From the NCBI GenBank assembly GCA_017446265.1, contig JAFSRD010000015.1, forward strand, positions 1-61,863: a stretch of 61,863 nt of DNA, read 5' to 3'. Under the pieces are notes generated by a model, which worked only from the letters and a program-made list of their open reading frames with translations, was not told the DNA's origin and made no database searches. This stretch comes from Treponema sp. (GTDB lineage Bacteria; Spirochaetota; Spirochaetia; Treponematales; Treponemataceae). Each line of letters starts with the position of its first letter. The stretch's first letter is position 1. Both the position numbers and the translations under genes were made by a program. This document shows, piece by piece, positions 8,580 to 16,874 of the stretch.

Positions 8580-8651
8580 CATCTCCTAGCAGAATTGAAC
8601 TGCTGTTGTCGGGATGAAAACCCGATGTCCTAACCACTAGACGAAGGAGAC
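8580..8651 (-). tRNA. tRNA-Glu (UUC)
   Basis: A 72-base cloverleaf on the minus strand. The acceptor stem is GTCTCCT with AGGAGAT, the anticodon stem TCGGG/CCCGA encloses TTTTCAT (anticodon TTC), and the T arm is AGCAG-TTCAATT-CTGCT. The discriminator base is G and CCA is not encoded. The next gene starts four bases downstream. Confidence 0.93.
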
Positions 8652-8690
8652 ATATTGTGAACAAGACTGCTGCACAACACTATAGCGCAT

Positions 8691-8720
8691 ACTATAGCAT
8701 GAATTGTACAAGTACGTCAA
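8691..8720 (-). promoter_or_regulatory. Promoter of tRNA-Glu and downstream genes
   Basis: TTGACG, an 18-base spacer and TATAGT on the minus strand, giving +1 near 8684, about 33 bases before the tRNA. It probably drives tRNA-Glu, the HAD gene and the helicase gene together. Confidence 0.6.
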
Positions 8721-8757
8721 GTAATGCGTTTTTTTTATTGATAGCTATATTTCTGCG

Positions 8758-10002
8758 TTATATTGCTTCCATCACTTTTGCATGAAGCGCTTTGCACGCT
8801 TCGTCGTTCATGCCAAGCTTTTCTGCTGCCGTTATATCTGCAAGCGCGCGCTCGTATTCGCCTTCTTCATAATACGCTTCCGCTCGTCGAAAAAACGCAT
8901 GCGACTGATATTCGTTCACCGCAAGCGCCTGCGAAAAACACGCGATTGCCGCTTTATAATCTTTGAGAAAACTATGGACGATTCCTTCATAATACAGCGC
9001 GCGAAAGTTTTTTGCATCATATGATGAACTTGCTTTAAAATCTTCAAGCGCTTTTTTATACTCGCTCTCGGTAAAATACGCCATACCGCGATGCTTGTGG
9101 ACGACAGAGCGCACTGCATCCACAGGCTTTGATGCAAGAATCTGCGAATAAATTTCAATAGCCCTGTCAAGCGCCCCCGTGTTGTGCGCATGAATAGCTT
9201 CAAGAAGCAAATCGTCGAGCGTGCCTTTTACATAAGGAGAGACACGCCCAATCTTTTCGCGTGCGTCGCCACTCATTTCGCGCTTGACAATATCAAGTTC
9301 ATCTACTTTCTCGTAAAACATTCTGCGCCGTTCATTTACTTCGACTTGCAATTTTTTTTGATAGTCACGAATTTCTTGAAAAATAATGTCTGCAAGATTG
9401 AGCGACGCATTTATTGAAGCGAGCTTTCTTCGCAACGGCAAATCAAACGGAGAAAACTCACTTTTGTAGATAAGCTCGTGCTCCACCTCTGCCCATGCAT
9501 CTTGCAAAATCGTGCGCACCTGAATCTCGCATACAGCGTCGTCAGGGAGCTGCATATGCGGAAAATCGTTTCCGTTTGGAAAGCACGAAGCAGGAATTTT
9601 AACAAGAACATGTACAGACTCATAATCAAATTCTTTGAAATTTTGAGCAGGTCCTTTTCGCTCAATTTCCTGTATGTCAAAGAGCTGCTTTACTTGGTCG
9701 AGCACAACAGCAATATCCTCTATAAACGCGCAGATGATGCGTATGCCCATCATGTCTGTAAGGCACACGAGCGCATCTGGTGAGAGCGCATCTTGAATTT
9801 TTTTGAGTCGTAGTATTTTCTTATAGTAGCTTGTGAACGTTTTTATGCGCGACTTATATGTCGGCGGAGAAGCAAGCGCAATATTTCTTTCCAGGAATCT
9901 TTCAATGTTATGAACAGTTGCACGCAGATATGGCTCATATGCTTCGTACGTTTTTTTTATGCGTACTTTTATCGGTAAATCGTCGTGATGCTTGCTTCCC
10001 AT
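8758..10002 (-). CDS. RelA/SpoT-domain alarmone synthetase-like protein with TPR repeats
   Basis: A 414-residue soluble protein. Residues about 45-200 form a RelA/SpoT nucleotidyltransferase domain: the region LTDMMGIRIICAFIEDI and the catalytic helix EIQVRTILQDAWAEVEHE match small alarmone synthetases, which make (p)ppGpp from GTP/GDP and ATP. There is no HD hydrolase domain. Residues about 265-410 are four TPR-type repeats (YFTESEYKKALEDFK, HSFLKDYKAAIACF, YYEEGEYERALADI). The TPR fusion suggests partner-controlled synthesis, which is inference. A TATAAT lies only three bases from the ATG, too close for a normal start, so its promoter is unclear. Confidence 0.87.
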   Translation of the reverse strand: MGSKHHDDLPIKVRIKKTYEAYEPYLRATVHNIERFLERNIALASPPTYKSRIKTFTSYYKKILRLKKIQDALSPDALVCLTDMMGIRIICAFIEDIAVVLDQVKQLFDIQEIERKGPAQNFKEFDYESVHVLVKIPASCFPNGNDFPHMQLPDDAVCEIQVRTILQDAWAEVEHELIYKSEFSPFDLPLRRKLASINASLNLADIIFQEIRDYQKKLQVEVNERRRMFYEKVDELDIVKREMSGDAREKIGRVSPYVKGTLDDLLLEAIHAHNTGALDRAIEIYSQILASKPVDAVRSVVHKHRGMAYFTESEYKKALEDFKASSSYDAKNFRALYYEGIVHSFLKDYKAAIACFSQALAVNEYQSHAFFRRAEAYYEEGEYERALADITAAEKLGMNDEACKALHAKVMEAI

Positions 10003-10016
10003 ATCATTATAAAAAA

Positions 10017-10053
10017 AACGTCCTTACTGCGATGCACAGACAGTAAGGACGTT
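10017..10053 (-). terminator. Terminator of flaA
   Basis: A perfect 13-base stem (AACGTCCTTACTG with CAGTAAGGACGTT) around an 11-base loop, followed on the minus strand by eight T. It lies 20 bases beyond the flaA stop. Confidence 0.9.
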
Positions 10054-10072
10054 TCACTAACCTAGCATATTG

Positions 10073-11173
10073 TTATTTTGCATCTGCCGCTGTTGCAGCA
10101 TTGCCAGTTGAACGAGCAGCGTTGGAGCTGCCGCCTTCGTTGAGACTCGGCGTAAACTCTGTCTCTGTCGCTTGCAAAACGCGTTCAATATAGCGGTTAA
10201 CTTGCTTGTTGCCAAAGCGCGCCATTTCAATCGCCTGACGTCGTCTTTCGCGCTCAGTTACAATGCCCCAAAGATCCTCATCTGCAATGTCGCGCTCTGA
10301 CGTGAGCACTGCTTTATCGTAAATGATTTTTACATCTTTGAAGTAGCCGATGTAGTCGCCGCCAATATGCGCAGCGTCGCGCGTAATTAGGAAACCTGCA
10401 AACTTCACATACGGAATGCCACGTGGATATACTGGATACACGCGGATTTCACGCTTGCGGATGTCGCCAATATACTGCGGGTTGTTCCACTGGAGCTCTT
10501 TCCAGCCGTCAAAGCCGAGATAGCCCATAAAATAACGGCGCTCAATATTGTCATTGTCTTTGAGCAGGACATACAGTCCTTCGGGATAATTCATGCCCAA
10601 AGTTGTGACAGCGATAGATTTGATTGCGCCGACATTTTTTACAACGCCGTAGCCGTCTTCAAAAAGCGTTTTTCCACTCGCTTTTTCTTCATCAGTCTGT
10701 TCTTGACGATTCCCATCTGCATCAGCTTCTGCAAGTGGTTCAAATGCAGGAATGTCGAACGGCGGAACAATGCGTGCATTCGCATTTGAATTCCATGTAG
10801 GGAATACGACACGCACGCCCATGACATTTGAGCCTGCAAACGGTACATCTGCTTCGCCACGGACAGGAGCTGCAACGACTGTTGAGAGCCCGACAGCCTG
10901 AACATTTCGCGCAGATGAATTAAGCTCTACTTCCCACTCGGGAAGAGCGAGAGAAGTTTTCATAAGCTCCTTTTGCTCTTCGGTGAACGTAGCGCCTGCA
11001 GCCATAGCAAAATCCATGACTGTGCGGCTGTTTTGCGTCGGATTCCCGTACTCATCCGAGACAATGTCCGCATCCAGTTGCGTAAAATCAATGATTATTG
11101 ATTCTTCAGCAACAAGACCGGTAACACCGACAAGCAGCATTACTGCCGCAATTACTAAAAAAGTCTTCTTCAT
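10073..11173 (-). CDS. flaA: Flagellar filament outer layer (sheath) protein FlaA
   Basis: A 366-residue exported protein coating the periplasmic flagellar filament of spirochaetes. The signal peptide MKKTFLVIAAVMLLVGVTGLVAEE is cleaved near residue 22. Conserved FlaA stretches are WEVELNSSARN, GVRVVFPTWNSNANARI, EEKASGKTLFEDGYGVVKNVG, GMNYPEGLYVLL, FDGWKELQWNNP and DYIGYFKDVKIIYDKAV. Length matches treponemal FlaA1 (about 350). It has its own sigma-70 promoter, an AAGGAGC Shine-Dalgarno and a strong terminator. It follows the amidase/GerMN genes and the putative modification cluster on the same strand. Confidence 0.96.
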   Translation of the reverse strand: MKKTFLVIAAVMLLVGVTGLVAEESIIIDFTQLDADIVSDEYGNPTQNSRTVMDFAMAAGATFTEEQKELMKTSLALPEWEVELNSSARNVQAVGLSTVVAAPVRGEADVPFAGSNVMGVRVVFPTWNSNANARIVPPFDIPAFEPLAEADADGNRQEQTDEEKASGKTLFEDGYGVVKNVGAIKSIAVTTLGMNYPEGLYVLLKDNDNIERRYFMGYLGFDGWKELQWNNPQYIGDIRKREIRVYPVYPRGIPYVKFAGFLITRDAAHIGGDYIGYFKDVKIIYDKAVLTSERDIADEDLWGIVTERERRRQAIEMARFGNKQVNRYIERVLQATETEFTPSLNEGGSSNAARSTGNAATAADAK

Positions 11174-11217
11174 TGGAAGCTCCTTATACTATTCGATGTA
11201 GCCTTGTACCGCCTTTT

Positions 11218-11246
11218 ATTATCCTACAAGTTTTTCACTTTGTCAA
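11218..11246 (-). promoter_or_regulatory. flaA promoter
   Basis: TTGACA, 17 bases and GATAAT on the minus strand. Predicted +1 near 11211 gives a leader of about 38 bases with AAGGAGC before the ATG. Confidence 0.75.
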
Positions 11247-11249
11247 GAA

Positions 11250-11699
11250 TCACTTCGCAACACTGTGGGTTTGATTGCCGGCAACAAACACATCTATAGT
11301 ATGAATATTATTAAAATTATGCAGGATATTTTTCCTGAATAATTCTATCCCCCGTGCAATATCAGACACCCCATCATCTTGCCAGATAAGTTCGTCTGAT
11401 AAATTGACATACAGCACATCATCGCGCACAAAACACGACAACGCTTTTGTTCCGCGCGTAAAAAGCGGGCGGAATTCTGGAGCAAGCGGTCCAAGCAGCA
11501 ACTCGTCAACGTATCTATGCACATCGTCGCGCACACTGTCCTTTGGCAGATGCCGCGACTCCATGCACACCTTGCCGCTTTCAGCAGATTCAAACATGCA
11601 TATGTAGCGCGTTCCCGGAAAGTGAAAGCACCACCGCACAAGGGAAAGTCCAAGAGAGAAAATGATTACTGCACCAAAAATCACTACTGTCTTTTTCAT
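11250..11699 (-). CDS. GerMN-domain protein with N-terminal membrane anchor
   Basis: About 149 residues. The N-terminus MKKTVVIFGAVIIFSLGLSLV is a signal anchor. The rest resembles the GerMN fold found in spore-germination and lipoprotein components: a segment RDDVHRYVDELLLGPLAPEFRPLFTRGTKAL, then VLYVNLSDELIW and GIELFRKNILHNFNNIHTIDVFVAGNQ. No catalytic residues are recognised. An earlier in-frame start at 11717 touches the amidase stop; the start at 11699 is preferred because it begins the signal sequence. The position directly after a cell-wall amidase and before flaA suggests an envelope role, which is inference. Confidence 0.75.
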   Translation of the reverse strand: MKKTVVIFGAVIIFSLGLSLVRWCFHFPGTRYICMFESAESGKVCMESRHLPKDSVRDDVHRYVDELLLGPLAPEFRPLFTRGTKALSCFVRDDVLYVNLSDELIWQDDGVSDIARGIELFRKNILHNFNNIHTIDVFVAGNQTHSVAK

Positions 11700-11717
11700 G
11701 TCTCTCATCGTACACAA

Positions 11718-12770
11718 TCATTTCGATTGCGTAAACCCTCTTGACCTTTCAAAGTGCGTGATAAAATCACTTACTCCGTTATATATGCCGAGCGCCGCCT
11801 TTTGCAGATACTGCTGGCTGCTCAAATTCTGCGCTTCAGCATAATTTGTCAAAAAACCAAGTTCAACAAGCACGCTCGGCATATTCGCGTTGCGCACGAC
11901 AAACCACTCTTCCGCTTTTATGCCCCGCCCTTTGGACAAATCGCCTATTTGCGCGGCAAGTCCATCCATAATAAATTTTGCAATAAGAATGCTTTCAGCC
12001 GTGTATTCCTCTTCTGTCATTGCGTTGAGTATTGGGAAAAGCGTTGTATCGTTATCTGCATCTGCTCGATTTATGACAGTACGCCTGTACCCCGGCGACA
12101 GATACCACACTTCATACCCGCTCGCTTTTTTGTCAAGGGACGCATTGACGTGCACAGAAATGTACAAAATCGCTTCGTTCTTTTTAAGCTTCACTGCGTT
12201 TGCAATGTCAGTGCGCTCTCCCAAAGAAAGAAATGTGTCGGTGTCGCGCGTCATGATTATCTGCTTGTCAGGATACGCAGCAGTAAGTCGCGCATACAGC
12301 ATTTTTCCGACAGCAAGCGTCACGTCTTTTTCACGAATCGCGAGCGTCTTTCCGTTTTCTCTAAACACTTGGCTTGCGCCAGGGTCCTTGCCGCCGTGAC
12401 CTGGGTCAATCAAAATCGCGCCAATGCGATACGGCATGTGCGCGCTTTCCGTTTTGAAAAACGATTCCGCATCAGTCATAAAGTCGTGCGAAACGAGCAG
12501 TGTGCCGTTTGAAAGCGACGGCGCATTTGCAAGCAAAAGCTTTTTGTTGTCGAGCAGCACAAGATTGTCGCCTGCGCGAAAACTGATTTGATGACCGTTT
12601 TTTTCAAGCAAACCTGTCTGCGAGAGGCTGTCCCAATAAACAACGATGCCCGCCCTTTCCGCTTCTGCAAGCAACTCTACTTTTTCAGCGGCAAACACGA
12701 GCGGCGCGAGCGCATGCAACGCAACGAGAATGCAAATCATTTGTTTTGGCACAAAAGACAGTCTACCCAT
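11718..12770 (-). CDS. N-acetylmuramoyl-L-alanine amidase (Amidase_3)
   Basis: A 350-residue exported zinc amidase that cuts the bond between MurNAc and the stem peptide. A signal peptide spans about residues 1-27. The catalytic domain starts at IGAILIDPGHGGKDPGAS (first zinc His), continues with a Glu in REKDVTLAVGK, the second His in ISVHVNAS, and ends with PSVLVELGFLTNYAEAQNL, which holds the catalytic Glu. Residues about 30-110 are a small N-terminal domain of unknown role. The start overlaps the ATP-grasp gene by eight bases. It may open peptidoglycan for periplasmic flagella or cell division; this is inference from location. Confidence 0.92.
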   Translation of the reverse strand: MGRLSFVPKQMICILVALHALAPLVFAAEKVELLAEAERAGIVVYWDSLSQTGLLEKNGHQISFRAGDNLVLLDNKKLLLANAPSLSNGTLLVSHDFMTDAESFFKTESAHMPYRIGAILIDPGHGGKDPGASQVFRENGKTLAIREKDVTLAVGKMLYARLTAAYPDKQIIMTRDTDTFLSLGERTDIANAVKLKKNEAILYISVHVNASLDKKASGYEVWYLSPGYRRTVINRADADNDTTLFPILNAMTEEEYTAESILIAKFIMDGLAAQIGDLSKGRGIKAEEWFVVRNANMPSVLVELGFLTNYAEAQNLSSQQYLQKAALGIYNGVSDFITHFERSRGFTQSK

Positions 12771-14403
12771 TATCCCTCTTCCTCATTAGAGTATCGGCAA
12801 AATAGAGCATTCCCTGCACCCCTCCCCGCACACAATTTTTCCACAATTTTTTCGCGTCGAATTCGTCATGATTTTTGCACAACTCGTCGAACAGTTCGCA
12901 TGTTTGCAAAAACGTGCGGCAATTCCAATCCCGCTCTTGTGACGCATGCAGCGTTGCAAGCTGCGCAGGAATATTGTCCGAGACGCGCGCGTTCTGCGGG
13001 ATAACGCCGCAAATAGATTCAATGTCGGGCGGCGCGCTGTATGCAGAAGGTGGAAATTGCGTTTCTGATTTTTCTTCCATACCCGCAAGAAATGCATCAG
13101 TGTCCGCATTGTCAGCTTCAAGACGAAGCACTATGTCTGACACGGCGCGTTCAGCAGCTGCGACGCTCTCTGCGCGCGTCTTTGCAAGCGAAAGCACATT
13201 GCCGCATTTTTGCACATTGTTGCGCGGAAACACGACGCACTCGCCTTGTGCAGCACGGGGGAACACATCGTTTACTTGTGCACGCGAGGCAGCATGTGCG
13301 ACACCGACAACTTCTTTTACAACGCCCGGAATTGAAATCCATGCGCGCTCGCTGCTCGTCTGCGTGCACGGCACATCATACAACACGTACGGCGCTTCGC
13401 TGCCGCTGCACGAATCGGGCGGCGTAAACTGCACAGAACGCCGCATTGCTTCAAGCGCTTCAGGCGTTTTTCCGCACGCGATAAGCAGCGCCTGCTCAGT
13501 GAGATTGCAACCAGACGCATACGGATATGTCCAGCCCGACATGTAGCCGCCAGAAAGACGCGCCGCAATTTCGCCAATCATAGGGCCGTTTTCTGTATAC
13601 TTGATGTCTGCTTTTGCTGCCCCGCATGTAAGACCGAGCGCTTTTGCACCGAGCGCAAATGTCGCAATCAACTCGCATCGTTTTTTTTCATCGATTTCGG
13701 CAGGCATTGTATGCCCCATCTCCACAAAATATGGTGGAAAATAGATATGCCTGTCTGCAAACCCTGTTACAGTAAACGTGCCGTCATATATGAGCGCGTC
13801 TATCGAATATTCGTCGCCTTTCATGTACTGCTCAAGTATTGCCGTACGCGTGCGCGAAGACGTGACAGCATGTTTTGCCGCTTGTGCAATTTCGCCTGCA
13901 TTTCGTATCATGCGGCAGCCGCGCCCGCCCATGTTGTCTTGTGGTTTCACGACGCACGGAAAGCCAATCGCTTTTACAAATTCATTGATGCTGCCGTTCT
14001 CAATATCGTCCTGCGTGACGCTGAAAAATTGAGGAGACGGCAAGCCGTGCTTTTGAAAGCAGCTTCTCATGCGCGTTTTGATGCTCGCATTTTGGGCTGC
14101 CTCATATGAGTGGCAGTGAAGCGACAGCTGTTCGCCGGCATATGAAACTGATGTTGAAAAATCTGTGCCGGCAGTGAAGATTGCCGCAAGCCCGCCGTCG
14201 TGCGCCAGATTTTTTGCAAGTGAAAAAATCGCTTCGCTATCTTTCAAGTCTATTTTCTCAAAGCGGTCAGCAAGCGGAACGCACACAGCATTTTCATTTG
14301 CATCGACGACAACTGCGCAGCAGCCGAGTTTTTTTGCAGCTTCAATGGCAGGCTTTTGCAAAAAACCTGCGCCTAAAATTATTAAATTTTTTTTCATCAT
14401 CAT
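12763..14403 (-). CDS. ATP-grasp ligase of a probable modification cluster
   Basis: A 546-residue protein of the carbamoyl-phosphate synthetase/PurK-like ATP-grasp group. The N-terminus LIILGAGFLQKPAIEAAKKLG is a pre-ATP-grasp nucleotide-binding fold. The ATP-grasp core follows: GFPCVVKPQDNMGGRGCRMI (ATP-binding loop), ILEQYMKGDEYSIDALIYDG and GPMIGEIAARLSGGYMSGW (metal-binding Glu/Asn region). Such enzymes join a carboxylate to an amine through an acyl phosphate. The last 120 residues are unrecognised. It overlaps the amidase and follows the SpsF/SpsG fusion by two bases. The substrate is unknown; transfer of an acyl or amino-acid group onto a sugar is a guess from context. Confidence 0.85.
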   Translation of the reverse strand: MMMKKNLIILGAGFLQKPAIEAAKKLGCCAVVVDANENAVCVPLADRFEKIDLKDSEAIFSLAKNLAHDGGLAAIFTAGTDFSTSVSYAGEQLSLHCHSYEAAQNASIKTRMRSCFQKHGLPSPQFFSVTQDDIENGSINEFVKAIGFPCVVKPQDNMGGRGCRMIRNAGEIAQAAKHAVTSSRTRTAILEQYMKGDEYSIDALIYDGTFTVTGFADRHIYFPPYFVEMGHTMPAEIDEKKRCELIATFALGAKALGLTCGAAKADIKYTENGPMIGEIAARLSGGYMSGWTYPYASGCNLTEQALLIACGKTPEALEAMRRSVQFTPPDSCSGSEAPYVLYDVPCTQTSSERAWISIPGVVKEVVGVAHAASRAQVNDVFPRAAQGECVVFPRNNVQKCGNVLSLAKTRAESVAAAERAVSDIVLRLEADNADTDAFLAGMEEKSETQFPPSAYSAPPDIESICGVIPQNARVSDNIPAQLATLHASQERDWNCRTFLQTCELFDELCKNHDEFDAKKLWKNCVRGGVQGMLYFADTLMRKRDNG

Positions 14404-14405
14404 GC

Positions 14406-16874
14406 CTATTCAGTTTTTTTACAGTACACTTCAAACGTGTCGCCAAGTTTCAACAAGCGGCTTTTGCGCTCGTACAGCTTATACATGAATGAATTTTTTT
14501 TCCATTGCTTCTTTTCCGCTTGCGGAAATCGTTCTGGATGATGCCCCGTTGAAACTATCTTCTCTACGGTGAATCCAAACTGCTTCAAAATGCTACGCGT
14601 TTTTGACGGCTCCCAAATTGTGTAGTGGTCATGCGGACTTTGATTGTAAAACCGCTGCGTGTGCGTCTTTGCAGAAACGCCTTCGCCAGACGGCGTTGAA
14701 AACGCAAACACGCCTCCGACTTTTACAAGCTTTGAAACAGCGGCAAGCGCTGAAGCAAGCTCGCGAAAATGTTCAATCACGTACCACATCGTCACTGCAT
14801 CAAATTCATACATGCCAAATTCGTGCGCTGCATTGAATGTAGGAAACTGCGCATGAGCAACGGGAAAAAGCAGCGTTGACTGGACGTATGCAACAGCGTC
14901 GTCAGAAATGTCTGTTCCAAAAACTTGCCAACCGTCATCGCTCGCAGCAGAGAGGAACGGACCGTACGCGCAACCTATGTCGAGCAACGCAGGTTTTGCT
15001 GCCACGTGCTTTTTATTTTTTACAAGCGCATCTATTTCGCGCATGCGCCGCTTTCCTTGCGCTTTTATTGCGTCAAAATCTTCGAGATATGTTTTGCCGT
15101 ATTGATTTTTATATTCTTCCGCAAAATACGATTTGCTGTAGTCAATATTTTTTTCAGCTGCTGTCCACGACATGTATATCATGCCGCACGAATTGCACCG
15201 TCTGAATGTGCGGAACGGTGTGCGCGCGACAACTGCATTTTTTTCAACGTCTTCAACATTGCAGAGCGGACACGGCAAGCGCATGCCGCCTGCAAGCGAA
15301 GCGATATACGCGCCAAGCGTTTTTTCACCGCGCGTGATTTCAGAAAATGTTGCGCTGTCACGGTACAGTCTTTGCGGCGTTGAAAAAACCTCCTGCATGC
15401 GTGCGTTTGTCAATTCATTTTTTTGCAAACACACAAAACCATATTTTTTTGCAAGGGCAGCATGAAGCGGTGTCGTTGCAACGAGCACAACGCCACACCC
15501 TGCACTTGCAGCTTCGTAGGCGGTAAGCCCGTAGTGCGTGACGACAATATCATATTGAAAAAGCGTCTCGCGCAACAGCGGCACCGCGCCGACATACTGC
15601 ACGCCGTCATGCACAGGAAATTCTTCACGACAGTGTTCGGGCACAACAGCTGTTACGCTGCGCGTTCCGTCTGCACACGCCAACGCCGCAGGAATTGTCA
15701 ATTTTTCCGGGTCTTCGCCTCCAAAGCAGATGAGTGCGCTTCGAATGTCGGAACGCGTTTCGCACTGTTGTTTGCTGCGTTTTTTTTGCGGTAACGACAT
15801 ATATTCAGGCGCCGTGCAGTTTGCGGCGCGCGAAAGATTTGACGGAATAATGTCGAGAAGATAATCGCAGTAGTGTGTGTATGGAGAGCCTTCATCAAGC
15901 GCGACAAGTGGCGCACAGTCATGCAGAGCGGCAGCAGCTTCTTTTTCAAGCGAAAAGCAGTCAGCAACAATGAGCGCGTATTCATGTTTCTGCGGCAGAG
16001 TTCGCACGATTTGCCACTCTGCAAGCGAAGAGCGAGATACAAGCCGCTCACACGACGGCAAATCCGCATCTTCAGGAATGTACACAGACGCACCTGCCTC
16101 TACTGCCGCCTCTATGCACCGCTGCAAGTGCCCCGTGCCCCTGCCTGTTTTCACCGATGGCACATAGAGCACAGGCTGCGCAACACCAGACGAATTGAAC
16201 GCGCTCACAATTTGCTCAGCAGTGTACGGCTCGCATGGTGCCGCTCCACGCGACAGGCGCTGTACAACTGTAAGCGCACGCCGATAATCTGATGCGGTGT
16301 CTATTGTCGTGCGAAGTTCTGGAAAATAAAAACGCGACGGAGCTTTGAGCATAAGTGCAGAAAATCTGTTTCGATGATTGTAGAGCGCGGGTCCCACATG
16401 CTCGCGGTCATATGGCAAATTTGTTAATTTTTCCGCTTCAATGAGCGCGTGCGCATCAAACACTTCTACACCAGAACCGTGCGGCAATCCTGTCCAGGTG
16501 ATGTAATCGCATTTTGAAAATGAGATGCGCCGCTTGTATTCGTCGAGGAGCGCCACTGCCGCTTCGTAAAACAAAAACGGGTTGTCCGCAGTGGCACGCA
16601 CAACTATGTCGGCACTGATTTTATCGATGAGCAGACAAAATCGTTTGAGCACATCTTCAAGCGGACCTGCAAAAATTTCCCAGCCGCACGACGCTGCAAC
16701 AGGCGCAAGCTCGCCGAATGACGCTTCATCAGTGGCAACGTAATACGCATCTGCCGTTACTTTGCGCATCGCATTGAGCGTCCAGGCGAGCACAGGCTTT
16801 CCACCCAAATCTTTGAGCGCTTTGCCATGAAGCCGCGTTGAAGAGATCCTGCATTGCACGATTACTGCCGTCAT
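14406..16874 (-). CDS. Three-domain fusion: SpsF-like cytidylyltransferase, SpsG/PseG-like domain, zinc-ribbon methyltransferase
   Basis: An 822-residue protein. Residues 1-245 are an SpsF-type nucleotidyltransferase (TAVIVQCRISSTRLHGKALKDL, then RATADNPFL), the family activating sugars with CMP. Residues about 247-500 are a GT-B-type domain like SpsG/PseG, with PSVKTGRGTGHLQR, ALICFGGEDPEKLT and THYGLTAYEAASAGCGVVLV. Residues about 530-570 hold a CPLC/CNSC zinc ribbon, and residues 628-822 are a class I methyltransferase with the SAM loop LLDIGCAYGPFL and the WYVIEHF region. The start overlaps the previous stop (ATGA). In nonulosonic-acid routes these activities are normally separate proteins. 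Product unknown; a methylated activated sugar is the inference. Confidence 0.88.
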   Translation of the reverse strand: MTAVIVQCRISSTRLHGKALKDLGGKPVLAWTLNAMRKVTADAYYVATDEASFGELAPVAASCGWEIFAGPLEDVLKRFCLLIDKISADIVVRATADNPFLFYEAAVALLDEYKRRISFSKCDYITWTGLPHGSGVEVFDAHALIEAEKLTNLPYDREHVGPALYNHRNRFSALMLKAPSRFYFPELRTTIDTASDYRRALTVVQRLSRGAAPCEPYTAEQIVSAFNSSGVAQPVLYVPSVKTGRGTGHLQRCIEAAVEAGASVYIPEDADLPSCERLVSRSSLAEWQIVRTLPQKHEYALIVADCFSLEKEAAAALHDCAPLVALDEGSPYTHYCDYLLDIIPSNLSRAANCTAPEYMSLPQKKRSKQQCETRSDIRSALICFGGEDPEKLTIPAALACADGTRSVTAVVPEHCREEFPVHDGVQYVGAVPLLRETLFQYDIVVTHYGLTAYEAASAGCGVVLVATTPLHAALAKKYGFVCLQKNELTNARMQEVFSTPQRLYRDSATFSEITRGEKTLGAYIASLAGGMRLPCPLCNVEDVEKNAVVARTPFRTFRRCNSCGMIYMSWTAAEKNIDYSKSYFAEEYKNQYGKTYLEDFDAIKAQGKRRMREIDALVKNKKHVAAKPALLDIGCAYGPFLSAASDDGWQVFGTDISDDAVAYVQSTLLFPVAHAQFPTFNAAHEFGMYEFDAVTMWYVIEHFRELASALAAVSKLVKVGGVFAFSTPSGEGVSAKTHTQRFYNQSPHDHYTIWEPSKTRSILKQFGFTVEKIVSTGHHPERFPQAEKKQWKKNSFMYKLYERKSRLLKLGDTFEVYCKKTE

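Noticed and set aside
10006..10011. TATAAT as a leaderless promoter for the RelA/SpoT-TPR gene
   Set aside because: It is only three bases from the ATG and has no -35 box; it may simply belong to the flaA terminator T tract.
12788..12795. GCCGATAC upstream of the amidase gene as a sigma-28 promoter
   Set aside because: No TAAA-type -35 box at the right distance, and the genes overlap, so cotranscription is simpler.
16279..16286. GCCGATAA on the plus strand as a sigma-28 promoter; also at 17280-17287
   Set aside because: Both lie antisense inside coding regions with no start codon or -35 box at the right place; about two chance hits of an 8-base word are expected in this length.
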